NCBI RefSeq assembly: GCF_932276165.1 | Contig: NC_063998.1 | Location: 10,738,501 to 10,802,500 of the forward strand | DNA length: 64,000 nucleotides | Source: Plutella xylostella | Taxonomy: Eukaryota > Arthropoda > Insecta > Lepidoptera > Plutellidae | Direction of reading: 5' to 3' | Part shown: positions 34,647-47,166 of the stretch, in pieces | Layout: each line of letters starts with the position of its first letter | How positions within the stretch are numbered: the first letter of the stretch is position 1 | Position numbers and translations under genes: made by a program | The notes under the pieces: generated by a model | The model's database searches: none | What the model was told of the DNA's origin: nothing | Seen by the model: only the letters and a program-made list of their open reading frames with translations

Positions 34647-37600
34647 ATGAATCTTATTCGAAGAGGCCTCTCCCTACTCTCCACTAGTATAAGGACACAA
34701 TGTACACAATACAGAGGTACGTAGACTATGAATATTTGGATAATATCGTATTTCCCTCAGTAATTCCAGTTAGGTTATGCAGTTATGCTGCAACTTACAG
34801 GTTATTATTATTGAAAATATGGTTACTTGATCTTCTTGGGGGCCTATTTTTTTTCTGTACTTACTGAAAAAGATATTGTTAACACTATCAACAGGAGGGC
34901 ATTGTGTCTGTCTGTATGGCTTCACTCCAAAACAAATGTGCCTGATGTTTACCTAAAATAGGTTCCGCCTTTCAAAAAGTTCTTGATTATCAAGCCAAGC
35001 ATTTTACCAACATTTTGTCCTAGAGCTATGTTGGTTGCTTTCTCACCCGATCACTACTGGATAAGTATAATTATATGTATGTATTGTACTCCAAGGCTCG
35101 TTCATATTCTGAAATTTAAACTATTAAAAAAGACATGAAGCTATTTATAAGTGGAATACTCTTTACGTCAACTAAATTTTGGCTTTCTAATAAATTAATC
35201 CATTATGTTTAGGAAAAAAAGTGCAAGAAAGGTATGTAACATAACTGCTATAATAGCTACCGTAAAACTTCCAAAGATATTCAAAGATTTTTAAAACAAC
35301 TTGGTTTTATTGGTACATTTCAAGTCCTTTTAGTCCTAGATCCCTAGGACTTTACTGATAAGTAAAACTGATGTTTTCCTTATTCCTACACCAAACAAAC
35401 ACCTCACAAAGTCGCACAGTTTACTAAGTTTTAACTTAGATGTTAGATGTTATTTGTAGGCTTTGGTATAATGGCTAGTTATGTATAAATTTTTTTTTTT
35501 TTCTAGAGTGTATCTTCCCCGAGAAACAGTACTGCTGTTTGGGGTATAATGTATGTTTTTATTGTATTATTTGATGAATAAACGTTTTTTCAAACAAACA
35601 AACAGTCACTATAGTTTTCTTGCACATCCAAAAATAAATTCCTCTGCCTTCTTTATTTTGGTTCCAATTGAATTCAAACATTTAGTGTGCAAATAGGTAT
35701 AAATACCTATATTTGTTTTCATACAAAAATGTGAATTGAATAATATACCATCAAACTTCAGGGATCTCCTGAAAACAGGAAAGCCAGAAATATGGTGAAA
35801 TGGTGATCCAAAAAATAATAGTAATTCAATGGCTGGCTTGAATTCAAACCCGGAAATTAGTAGGTACTTACCTATAGGTACCTACTATTCCTGTGAAAAT
35901 TTATAATCATCGTAATATACCTACCTACTCTTGCAACATTCTACAAGCGCAATGTAAACGTAACCCGTCAGCCCTATTTACCGCCACCCCCAACTGCCCC
36001 AACTGCACCAGTACATACGGTACATAGGAAACCGCAATCCCGTTTAAATAGCGGCTTCATCAGAACGGCACATATCAAGTGACATCTGCAGGGTTATCCC
36101 GTCCGCATCTGCCGCCCTCCGCCACGCCAGAACCTATCTTATAACATTGAGGAGACAGTAGATTCTCGCGTGGATGCAGTCTTAATTGTTTTTTCTCGGT
36201 GTGACGTTTACGCGCCTGTCATTTGGACAACCCTTCCGCGTGGACTGGGATTATGTCCGGGGCAGCTGCCCGCGCCCGGGACGCGCCGGGGCGACAGCAA
36301 ATCAAATATTTATGGATAGATTGGTACTGTTAGACGGCGTCGAATAATATAGGAAATTGTGTATCTACTGTGCAGCACTGATCGATCGTTTTAAAGTTTT
36401 TAGTTGGAACTTCTACAACAGTTTTCAGGATTTCTGTCATTCAATAGGATGCCATCAAATAGAAGCTGATGAGATGGACCCCGGAAGTTGATTCTTCTGT
36501 ATTCTTTCCACAAATAATAAATTAGATAGGAAATGTTCTTTCACGCCACAAAATTAGACTGTATCATCCTAAAATAACAAAAATACGAGTAAAATTCCCG
36601 GTAGTCATTCTGCTGACGCTACCACATATAATGTCCGAGGCAAGGGGTGCGTGAGTCAGCAACAACAGCGACTGACCACGTCCAATATATCCACCCGTAA
36701 TCTCCCATTCACACCTCCACACAATCGCCCCATTGTGCAGTACTTGCATGAGTTGCTCCCAAAATTGTGCTCCCATTCAGTCTCTTTCAGCCATTTTCTG
36801 TTAATTTTGTCCAATCTAAAGCCAGCGCCTGCCCCAGCATTGTCAGATCGCCTTTTCGTTGCGTTTCTTGTAATTGTATAATCCCTGGATTTAAAGTTTG
36901 ACTCCACCGCTTTATTCATAAATGTAATCTTTGCAACGATGTCTCAATGAATGCCAGACTGACAGATACAATATACCAAACCGAGTCCACATAACAATCT
37001 TTATAACAATTTGTCTGCATCTCTGAAAGACTGAAATCCTTTTCCATTTTATGACGCAAGAAAATCTAAAAACTCGTTAAACAGTTCTCTAAAAACGTAA
37101 CGCACTTCCTGCCCTAAACTTACTATAAGTTCATTTCGTGACAAACCTGCAGCCCAATATCGCTGAGCATGACACAATAAAACTTTCGGTCCAAAAGAAC
37201 ATGGTCAATTTATAATATTCCCCGTGAGAGTGTAACTGCGGTCACTTTCCCACTCTCACCGGAGACAGGACTCGCTCATCGCTAATACTTGTTAAGTACA
37301 CATACATGATCGCCTCCACTAGCAGGCAATCTTGCAGAAAACTTCCTGGATTTCAATAGGATATATTTGGTTCCTCTGCAAAGAGTTTTCGGCAATATAA
37401 TATGCCCTATAAGAATGTACATAAGCTTTATAAGCTGTAGGCTAGGTACTTACGTTGGTATGTAAGCTTTCTTATTTATGTCGGGAACAAATTAAGATAT
37501 GCGTTATGTGGTCAATTTTTAAAGTCCTTGCAATTTGTATTTAGTTTTTTTTCATCCAAACGATAATTTGTTTAGCAAAAAATATTATTTTAAACTAGAT

Positions 37601-40600
37601 TGAATAGACATTAGACAAGCGAGCGCAACATGTGTCGTTGTGAATGCGGCGCACAATGCACGGAGCTTCTAGAAAAGCGACACTGGCTAAATAAAGTCGT
37701 GTGCATTTTCTAAGAGCATTACTTTCATACAAATATGATTTACGATTTTTCTTAGAAGCTACAATGCGGTCGGTGGCCAACTCTTGCCTATTGTGTCACA
37801 GCGGAGCTTACACCGAGATATACTTGCTGGTGGCTTTTGCAAAATCTACCTTATATTCTACATCTGAAAGACGTTCGCAACAGCAGAAGTTGTTGGTAAA
37901 TATGAATGTCCATCATCTGTTGGACAATGCCCACTATTAGCGGATTAAACGCGGCAAAAAGAGCAGGTACAGTGGTGGATGTTTGCTTGCGTGGCAGATG
38001 GTAGCGGCGTCCCACGGGACGGCCGGCTCATTATCCCAAACAATAATATTTTGCCGGACGCAAGGACTGAACGTGACATTTAAATGTTCTAACATTTTAC
38101 TGAATTCACCAAACTTCAGGAACCGAAACTGATACGGCTGCATTAGTTTTCGATTAAGATTGTGCGCACGCGCTTATGATAATAACATGCCATCTCTAGA
38201 TGTCGCAGATACAGTAACAAACCCATAACTTAAACCCAAACTGATAAGCGATCTTTTAAATATGGAACACGCCATTTCATCCAAAAAAATACAGTTTCAA
38301 ACCCATTGAACATGGACATGTCAATCAAATCCTTTTGGTTCCGCCATCGAACTCGCATCCACCGCTCGTTGTTCGCATCGAATCGCAGAATCTCTCACAC
38401 AATCACTACAATTGGCACAATTGTCGAGAGTTGCGGGAACGCCTCAAAACCACCAATCCCCATACAGACAGCCTAACTGTACCCTTTAGCCTTTTACGTG
38501 CAATTATTCGTCACGCCTGCCTCTTCACCACATCACAAACTTACCTGTGCAGTTTCTGACACCTTTATCACCCACCACATACGGGAGTATATCGTCTGCA
38601 GGCACAGCACAGGCGTTGTGCATCGCGCTATTGTCCCATTGCGATGGATGTGGAGTATTGTGTTGTTTTGCATCTTTGCGGATAATCCGTCGCGTTACAA
38701 TGTTTGTCAGCACCTGTTGGTAGTCACACGTTCCTCGCTCCTATAACGGTATCGGTGATTATACGCGAAAAGCCTTCGGGTCTTTGTTTCTTTCTCCACA
38801 CGGCCTTCCTCAATCGACGGCTGCAGCATCCAAAATATATCTAATTTTTTTGTTCCTAGATAAGACGGTGAAAATCCATCACAGAGTAAATTGCCAAAGT
38901 ACTTGCAATAGTAGTCATCAAACACGTGTGATCAAGACATCATCATCCACATGTTACCGAACCCTTAACCTTATACACAGGGAGGGAAATTAGATAACAT
39001 AAAGAAAACAACCCTTTCACTTGTCTTCTGCATAGACATTGCTCTAGCATATCCTCTTCCCTCCCCCCAGTACCAGCGCTGCCGAGCGCCTGGTCCCCCC
39101 CCGCCCCCGCCCCCGCAGGCGCCCTGGGCCTGGTGTCTCGCGCCATGGCCTCGCTGGAGCAGATGCACCGCACCGGTCCGCACATCAAGATCAGGAAGTC
39201 CAGGAATCCACTCAGCGGGAACCCTTTTGCTAAGGTATGTCGGTACCACAAATAAATGCCTATGCTATGTGGCCTTGACTGAAGATTAGACTGATAAATT
39301 ATGAACCATCATCAGATAATAATCGACCACTATTGAACCTCTAGGCTTCTCTTAAAGAGCGCCACAGCACTCTAGCCTCGGCGAGCTTCATCCTACTACT
39401 ACTGTTCTTTATCTGAAACTACCAGCCCAATTTCACTTCAGTGCTTCGTTTCGACTAGCACTTTTTCCTACACGGAAAGCGCCAACAATTAGAATAGAAT
39501 AGAAATCATTTATTTGACCGATATAATAATATGTGCCAAAATAAACTTCATAGTTTACGTTTCACTCGCAATTCATTTCTGTGGCGCCTAAATAACGTGC
39601 CTAGACGCAGGCCTGTAAAATGCCACTGTCTATTCATTACGTGACCACTAACCTCAACATCCCCTACTTATCCCAGGGCGTGGTCCTCAAGACAGTGATC
39701 AAGAAGCCGAAGAAGCCCAACTCGGCGAACCGCAAGTGCGTGGTGGTGCGGCTGTCCAGCGGCAAGGAGATGGTGGCGTACATCCCGGGGATAGGACACA
39801 ACCTGCAGGAGCACAACATCGTGCTCGTACGAGTCGGCAGGTGCTTATCTTTGACCTGTATCTATTCAGTTAAAGGTCTTCGTTCAGAAGATGCGCCGCG
39901 GCAAGGTGACTGCGTGAAAAATAAAAAGCTTAAGCTCCATAGCACGCATCTATAGCACATAGCACGCATCTGTAGCGCGCGTCCATAGTAGGTACGCATT
40001 CATATCACGCATCCAAAGCACGCATCTATATCCCGCATCCATAGCAGACATCCATAGCACGCATCCATAGCAGACATCCATAGCACGCATCCGTAGCAGG
40101 CATTCATAGCACGCATCCATAGCACGCATCTATAGCAAGCATCCATTCATAACGTACATCCTTCCACATAAAAACATATACTATTTTCCACCAGAGCTAA
40201 GCTGTGAGCAATTGTGCATTGTGCACCTATTAATATGGTTGGTGGATATGAAACGCATCGGCGGAAAAGCACCCTATACAGGGTGTTGAAACCTACGTGT
40301 GCAGCATGTTTTATCTAAGCCCGAAAATTAAATCAGAATTTCAAAATTCGCGAAAATCTATTTATTCTCCATAGTAGGTTTCGGCTTAGTATACCATTTT
40401 TGCAACACCCTGTATATCCCAGATATGGATGCCATTCACAGTCAGATAATTATGTTATTTATATTGTTTCTGTCCGCTAAAATGTAAGTTAATCATCCTA
40501 ATGTATGTTTCTTTTCTAATTGCAGAGTGAAGGACTGTCCCGGCGTGAAGCTGAAGTGCGTGCGCGGCAAGTACGACCTGCCGCACGTGATCAAGGCGAA

Positions 40601-40607
40601 GGCCTAG
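34647..40607 (+). CDS. mRpS12: Mitochondrial ribosomal protein uS12m (technical knockout orthologue)
   Basis: Coding exons 34647-34716, 39119-39234, 39677-39840 and 40526-40607; a 5' UTR exon probably ends at 34559 (CTAAG, donor GTAAGT). Total 143 residues. An N-terminal mitochondrial presequence (MNLIRRGLSLLSTSIRTQ, basic and hydroxylated) is followed by RAMASLEQMHRTGPHIK and the uS12 core: VLKTVIKKPKKPNSANRKC, VVVRLSSGKEMVAYIPGIGH, NLQEHNIVLVRVGRV, DCPGVKLKCVRGKYDL. PKKPNSANRK and IPGIGHNLQEH are the signature loops that line the decoding centre of the small subunit. The protein helps check codon-anticodon pairing in mitochondrial translation. The first intron is 4.4 kb; the acceptor before exon 39119 sits in a C-rich tract with an alternative upstream AG at 39070. 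The last intron holds MITEs. The gene is expected to be broadly expressed. Confidence 0.96.
34717..39118. other. First coding intron of mRpS12
   Basis: No nested gene was recognised. It contains a LINE 3' end at about 35490-35605 (AATAAACGTTTTTTCAAACA with a CAAA tail). A GC-rich patch at about 36000-36300 has no clear exon. The string TGGACAATGCCCACTAT near 37920 recurs at about 41884, pointing to another unnamed dispersed repeat. Confidence 0.5.
35490..35605 (+). mobile_element. LINE 3' end with CAAA tail
   Basis: Ends in GATGAATAAACGTTTTTTCA followed by AACAAACAAAC. Only the last 115 bp or so is present. Confidence 0.6.
39930..40274. repeat. CATAGCACGCATC minisatellite, remnant of a PIF-like MITE
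   Basis: About a dozen diverged units of CATAGCACGCATCCATAG or variants between 39945 and 40160, ending with GCGGAAAAGCACCC (40261-40274), the right terminus of the same family as 40764-41228. The left terminus is not recognisable. Confidence 0.6.
40277..40413. mobile_element. TIR element, TACAGGGTGTTG family
   Basis: Terminal repeats TACAGGGTGTTG (40277-40288) and CAACACCCTGTA (40402-40413). 137 bp, in the last mRpS12 intron. TA flanks fit a Tc1/mariner-type insertion. Confidence 0.7.
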
Positions 40608-40763
40608 TCGTGTGCTAGTTAGTAAATAGATGCTTATGTACTTTGTATATTTAATGTAGTCAATTAGAGTTGTAAGGACACCATGAGAGTATTTTTATTG
40701 TGATTACCCTTAACTATTGGGTGGAGTCTTTGGGTTTGGTAGATGATAGATTTGATAGACTTA

Positions 40764-41228
40764 GGGTGCTTTTCCACCATAGATGTGCTATGCAGCTATG
40801 CTGCGAAGATGTGATATCTACGCTACGAAAATATGTGACCGTTTCCACCAATACTACGCTAGGTAGCTGTGCGAGGAAGATGCGCTACGAAGATGCGCCG
40901 CCGCAAAGTAGCTGTGCGAGAAAGATGCGCATCTCGAGCTATGCTTTTTGCTTCCACGATGGCATGTCTACTTTCAGTGAAAAACGCGGGCATACTGTAG
41001 GTCTGCTCTGCACATACATAGCTACACCACTCGCGATCGTCCATAGCACATATCCATAGCACGCATCCATAGCACACATCCATAGCACGCATCATTCCAT
41101 ACAAAAAACATATCTTAGTTGAATCCGTTTCCACCAGTGCTTAGCTATGTGCACCAATAATATGATTGGTGGATATCAAACGCATCCATAGCATCGTAGC
41201 ATAGCACATGTCTGGTGGAAAAGCACCC
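40764..41228. mobile_element. PIF/Harbinger-like MITE with internal minisatellite
   Basis: Termini GGGTGCTTTTCCACCA (40764-40779) and the complement of TGGTGGAAAAGCACCC (41213-41228), flanked by TTA on both sides (40761-40763 and 41229-41231). Internal CATAGCACGCATC-type repeats at 41040-41110 and 41185-41205. It lies about 150 bp beyond the mRpS12 stop. Confidence 0.8.
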
Positions 41229-44200
41229 TTATTAATGTTTAACAGTATAAACAGATAAACACTCACAACTGGGGATGAATAGGTAATTTCTAATAGAACA
41301 AATATTTGGAGACATACCTACAAAGATAGTACCGCTTAAATAAGTTTGTGTGTATGGTGGTGGCTGTGGTAAATGATCAGGCAGGTATATTTGCGTCATT
41401 ATATTCATGATGCTGCTCTTTCTGTTTAGGACACTGTGAAATTAATAAGAACATAATTTTAAGCTCTTTCTCTTCTTTCATTGCATAGGCATGTGTATAA
41501 TACTTACCATACGTACTATAAGTGTATGGTAAGTATTAAGGACGCTACTCATTATTGCTCATTGTAAACTCATCCCGATATTAAACCAAATCTCCGAAAC
41601 CTAGGTATGACAGGACTATAGTTATCTGTTCACGTTATCTTAATCTTGTTTGAATAAAAACTGTTGGTTACTTTCGAATGGCACAGAAATGCACAATACA
41701 AAACACTTTTCTCAGAAAATCATACTTTCCGAGACAACTCTTGCCTTTTGTCGTATTGTGACCACGCACATTTAATACAGTTAGAAAAAAATGTTACACG
41801 AGAAAGAAAATTGAATCATAATTTTACGAAAACAAGAGCTATTTTACCTGTTGATGGTGGAACTGGGGTATGTCCGTCATATTTGGACAATGCCCACTAT
41901 AATGAAGGATTATAATTCGCAATATGAGGAGACTCCAGGCAGGTGCTCGGCTGTGGCTGATCAGAAAAGATAATATTTGTCAGGATTTCTGGGAATATAA
42001 ACACCCATACGGAACGGAATATCGAAAAATATTATTCTAAAGCTTCATTCTATAAAAGTATTGTGGAACTAATTTTCTAAATCCTATTTCAATACTTTTC
42101 TATCTATGAACAATTTCATACATAAATGTGATCAACTCTTTCTAAAACTAAAGGGAAAAGGGTAAATTGATATAAGTAAGTGGGTATCTAAATAAAATTC
42201 TTAACTTACCTCCAACGAAAAAAATATGGCTCTAACTTAAACAATTCAATATAAATCGTATAGATTGAACCGTAATACTTATTCCTACCTCCTACATAAA
42301 TAATAAATACATCAAATAATTCTCAGGGTCTGCCCCCGTCCCGCTATGTATTGATCGATGGTGTCGTCGCAATGTGGTTTGTATCGCCATTGTGTGGTTC
42401 ACATCGCCGTTTCATACTTACTAACATTTTATAAAGCATTTTGGTGAAAAGAGTTGGATAAAAATACTATTCAATGTAACTTTATTCACACCAAACCAAT
42501 ATAATGGTAAGTATGGTAACCTAACTGTAGACATACAACAGGGAGTCTTATCGAAAATATTTAGGTAGACGGATAAAGTATTTAACTAGATTGTAGTGGA
42601 GTATGCTAGGGAGGTAAGTACTTAAGTTTTTAATGCAGTCTAAAATTGCCTAGCAATTTTATTTACGCAGGACCTTTGATTATATGCGCAGGACTTAGTA
42701 ACTATCTGTTATTACTACTTATTCTGTTAATTCTGTGGCATAGTGGGCTATTTCACTATCTGGGATCCGTGGATTAATATACATGACACAGAGCTCAGCC
42801 AATGAGAAGACATCTCAGACCATAGCTAAACAACTTACGGCTTCCTAAACCAGCGGATATCAAAGGCACAAAGCGAACTGTCCAACTCCATCCATGCGGT
42901 TATAATAACGCAAATGTCACATCTATAGCAATCATAATCTGCAGTTTTTGTCGCACTTCCGTCTCTCCTATACAGAGTGGACATCTACATCTTTGTTGTA
43001 TAACTACGTAACTCCACAGATAATGATGCCACGGTGGTCCCGGAAAAAGTTGTATCTGAAAATAATACGGGCTTTGATGTGAAAGGGTAAATGATGGACG
43101 AAGGAAGATGGATTAATAACAGTGGACGGTGACAGAGGAAGGAACGGTAATTATGTTGCAGTTTTGATTGTGTGGGAGTTTGTATGAAGATGTAACTGTT
43201 TTCTATTACGGATCTGTATTGTAGGAAGTACAGTGGAACATCCTAATGATTCCACAGTTGTGGTTTAAAATAAACCCTACCGACCTATACCTACGAATTA
43301 AAAAACTATATCTCAGTCGCCGTCGACGGACACGTCGTGGAGGACATCATCATCATCATATACCTAACTTAACTACCTAGTATACATATTGTATAGATAA
43401 GTTTTCGCTTGTGAGCAATGCGTATTCTTATATTGTTATGGGGCTAGTCGGCTACTAAACGCGATTTGAATAATTAATTATAAGTACGACGTTTATTATA
43501 ACGTCGTACTTATGATTAAAGCGGACTTTAATTTAACCTACTGTTCCTGTAATTCTGAAACCTTTTATAATAAAAACGAAAGCTTATTCTATTCTATAGA
43601 AAGGCACTCATATCACATGCATAAAGAACCTGCGCAATAAATGGGCAAACCCAGCGCGTCTATTGGTTGCCTGTTTGTAGTAAATAAAATAAACATTGCA
43701 CAATGTGGCCACCGCCCTACGACCCCGTATTGTTGTAGTTTTTGTGCTATGTAGGTAGTAGTAGGTACCAACGGCGACGGCGGCGGGGGCTGGCCGTTGC
43801 ACAATGCGCTTTTATTGACACGCTCCGCCTTTTTGTCAATAACGCTCCTTGGTAGATAGGCAAACAAAGACGAATGCTAACTTATATAAAGGTTAGTTTT
43901 TAGTTAGTTGGTGAATGGAATAGTTGCAGGACTACTCGTATATTAAACGCATTTAATTCGTATAAGGTATTAGGATCAGATTTTATTTTTGGTTTTATAT
44001 GAATATACCAATCAAATTAGTTATACACTTGACAATGGTTATATAATATAAACAATTTATAACCGTTGGGTAGGTAATGAGTAGCCGGCTGGTACCAATA
44101 TCAGTAGTCAGTTCAATTTACATCCTTGTTTATTTTATTACAGGCCAGATATTAGGCATTGTAATTTTACCCATACATTAGAATTCAACGCGCGCAACGA

Positions 44201-45255
44201 ACTTACATTATTTACAGATGTCGTTTTAGTTGGTTTTTAACCGACTTCAAAAAAAGGAGGAGGTTCTCAATTCGTCGGGATATTTGTTTTTGTTTTTTTT
44301 TATGTATGTTCACCGATCATAGTTATAATGTAAGTATTCTCCTTCTTCAGTCTACCTGTATATCAATCCACTACAGGGTGTTCATTTAGAATTGATGATA
44401 AATAATCATGTACGTACCCAACTAGGTATTAGTGCAAAAATGTTAAGCTTATGGTTTGACTTATTCTTTATCCGCCTATGTCATAAAACTGGAACAAACT
44501 ACAATAAAAATATCCCGGTAGGTAGGCAGATCTGAAAACCCCGAAGCAACTTTTAATCCGAAACACATTACTCAGAAAAAAATCTTTTGCGGCGTTATTT
44601 TACCGGAGCTATAATCTGGCTCAGCATCTAAAGACAAGTCAACACAGCTGTAAAAGTCACTATTATGGAGCGGATTAAAATTTCTAGTTACAGCCTTTTC
44701 ACGACGTCCCGTTACGTTGTTCTTTTGTTTTTGGGAGAAAGGACCAACCCTTTGTTCGTAGATGGAACAATGTGGGAGGATGCAAATCTGACAATTTGCA
44801 TACCGTGGAAATTGCACACAAATGCTGGCGCTGGCCGCGGAGGTCCGACGCAGCTATTTGTGGACCTTGGTGGCCACATGACTCCACAACTCTACCAAAT
44901 ATTTCCTTCTAAGTCACGATGAAAAAAGAGGGGTGTTATACGTTTACGCTGTTATCTTCCTATGGCCAGATAGCTTCAAAATGCGTATTTTCGATCGAGA
45001 CCATCTGCCATGTTCACTATATTTGGATTAGTTGCGCGCGGTTATGCGATCTTTCAATAAATTTTAGGGATTTTTAACTCTCATAAGACACATTCTATAC
45101 CTATCACTTTTACTTTATGATCATGGAATCGTCTGAGTGTGGATATAGATGGAACTGGAGAGGTACCTAGGTATTCGCTCGAGTTAAGGAGTCGGTATAA
45201 AATGTTTTTACTAAATAGGCAAAAACAAAATCAGTAATAAGCAGTTATATATATC

Positions 45256-45288
45256 ACACACACACACACACGCACACAGACATACACA

Positions 45289-45370
<82 letters not shown>
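45256..45370. repeat. (CA)n microsatellite
   Basis: About 115 bp of CA repeats with a few G and T interruptions in the left third. Confidence 0.95.
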
Positions 45371-45371
<1 letters not shown>

Positions 45372-45719
45372 TTCATTATACATTACATATTTCCTATCTT
45401 TCAGCTGGCCTTACAACTATACATAAATAACAGAGTACTCACAAGCATAGTTATTTACACTGTTATATACTATATACCATTTATTTCACAGTTTAACAGA
45501 CACATTTATTCTTTCTTCCTATATATTTTTTACAACGTATTTAAAGATCAGTTAAAATTAATAAAATGTTATATGCTAATTATGGAGCATGCACTTAGAA
45601 TAGACCTACTTGTAATATATGTATACGCCACATAGGTACCCTTTAAGAACTGGTTCTGGCAGAATTATCAGCGCTATATATATATATACACACTTATATA
45701 TATGTAGCACATGCTGAGT

Positions 45720-45900
45720 CTGAACCATTTCGCTATCACTGTGCACGACATGGAGATTGGCAACCATAAAATTTGTTTATTTATTATTTAATGTATAAGC
45801 TGTGTACCTACCTAATTTGTATTGTTATGTGATTTTCCATGTTGTGTATTCTTGAAGGCGAATAAACTATTTCTTTCTTTCTTTCTTTCTTTCTTTCTCA
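45720..45900 (+). mobile_element. LINE-like 3' end with CTTT tail
   Basis: Ends GCGAATAAACTATTTCTTTC followed by several CTTT units. AATAAA plus a simple-repeat tail is a LINE or SINE 3' hallmark. The upstream edge is unclear. Confidence 0.5.
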
Positions 45901-46309
45901 AACAAATTATTACATCAACATTAATTTAATTTTTTAATACTATCTACTTTAATATTATAAAGATGGATAAGGCTCAATATTTTGTTATTAAAGATATTTC
46001 TATTCCGTCAAGTTGTTGGTAAATAGAGTACTTAATTAGTTAGATAATTAAAGCGAACAGTTCTTTTAGAACTCCAATTCTATGCAAATTAAGCTTTTCT
46101 AATGAGGAGCCTATTATTATGGATTAGTTAGGTGAGGTATAAGTAGGTAAAGTTAAAACTGTATCAAAACAAATTAAAAATAGGTAAGTAAGTTCTGTGT
46201 TTTTCAAATATTCATCGAGTAAACAAACTAATTAGTTAATTAATAAATTTCATCTCGTTACAATGACATACAAATACTTTGAAATTGCACTGTTACACCC
46301 ACTATCTCA

Positions 46310-46408
46310 TTAACCCTTCGCTTGTCGAGACGGTCGAATAAATCCCTCAGCGTTCCCGTTAGACCCCTGATCCCTGATTGGTCGAGCGGCTGCCGAGGCC
46401 ACGCCCCC
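46310..46408 (+). promoter_or_regulatory. Shared upstream module of bZIP gene A
   Basis: TTAACCCTTC at 46310-46319 (209 bp before the ATG), TGATTGGTCGAGCGGC at 46375-46390 (inverted CCAAT box) and GGCCACGCCCCC at 46397-46408 (GC/KLF-type box). The same order and strand occur before genes B and C. Confidence 0.75.
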
Positions 46409-46518
46409 AAGCGCCCGCGCGTCTACGACATAAACACCGCAACTTTTCGTCATAACTCTTTGACGCGTCACGCGAGCAAGTACCTTTCTTCAAGTGGACT
46501 AAATCACTTAATTTCACC

Positions 46519-47166
46519 ATGTCTCTGTGGACCCCGTACGACCCGGAGCAAGTGTTGGACCTCAGCAAGGCGGCCGTTCCAGTGAAGATCGAGCCAGACC
46601 TGCCGCCGTCGCCCCCCGCGCCCCCGGCCTACCCCGCCCCGTACCAGCAGTACTACGCGTCCTCGCCGCTCGTGTCGCCCGACTCCGTGTACCACAGCCA
46701 GCAGTCCCTGTACAGCGACTGCTCCCCGCCCGCCTCCAGCCCCGACTCGTCCTGTGACAGAGTGTCGTCGGCGTCGCGACTGCAGCGCCCTTTCAAGGCG
46801 GTCACAGCAGCCTTACCGGAGCTGGGCGCTTCAGTGGACCCGGACCCTCAGTACGCGGCGTTCAGAGCGGCCATGCTTGAAGCTATGCGGGCGAGGAACG
46901 GCGGGTCTCTGACGGTGTCGAACCCCCGCATGCGTCGCTCCGTGCACCGCTCGAGCGACACCGGTGAAGACGCGGAGTACTTCGAGCGTCGCGCGAGGAA
47001 CAACGCGGCAGCCAAGCGCAGCCGGGACCTGAGGAAGCAGAAGGAGGACGAGCTGGCCATCCGCGTGGCCTACCTGGAGCGGCAGAACGCGCGCCTCCGC
47101 GAGGACCTGGCCGCTACCGTCAGCCGGCCCTGCCCAACCTGCCTCGCCAGGTTTACACCGTATTGA
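46519..47166 (+). CDS. Giant-like bZIP transcription factor, paralogue A
   Basis: Intronless, 215 residues, ATG in a good context (TTTCACCATGT). Residues 1-17 MSLWTPYDPEQVLDLSK carry an LDLSK motif of the type that binds the corepressor CtBP, as known for Drosophila Giant. VKIE (22-25) fits a SUMO-acceptor site. Residues 27-85 are Pro/Ser/Tyr-rich. A conserved block follows: RPFKAVTAALPEL (90-102), YAAFRAAMLEAMRARNGGSL (112-131), SNPRMRRSVHRSS (134-146). The basic region (157-171, RRARNNAAAKRSRDL) has the NNAAAKRSR signature of the PAR/Giant branch and is followed by a zipper with leucines at 179, 186 and 193 only. The end carries CPTC (205-208). A nuclear DNA-binding dimer is expected, probably a repressor. 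It is closest to paralogue B, with which it shares identical nucleotide tracts. AATAAA lies near 47298. It might be the orthologue of giant or a lineage-specific duplicate; I cannot tell which. Confidence 0.92.
   Translation: MSLWTPYDPEQVLDLSKAAVPVKIEPDLPPSPPAPPAYPAPYQQYYASSPLVSPDSVYHSQQSLYSDCSPPASSPDSSCDRVSSASRLQRPFKAVTAALPELGASVDPDPQYAAFRAAMLEAMRARNGGSLTVSNPRMRRSVHRSSDTGEDAEYFERRARNNAAAKRSRDLRKQKEDELAIRVAYLERQNARLREDLAATVSRPCPTCLARFTPY

Larger units (their letters stand above)
41229..46309. other. Intergenic stretch before the bZIP cluster
   Basis: No gene was recognised. It includes two short hairpins (41499-41537 and 43480-43513), a widespread insect repeat fragment at about 44234-44280 (TTTTTAACCGACTTCAAAAA), the CA microsatellite, and a LINE-like 3' end with a CTTT tail. 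Given the developmental-regulator-like genes to the right, enhancers could be here, but none can be identified by eye. Confidence 0.45.

Noticed and set aside
37919..41900. Shared string TGGACAATGCCCACTAT at about 37919 and 41884
   Set aside because: Flanks are only vaguely similar; probably remnants of one old repeat, with too little to define an element.
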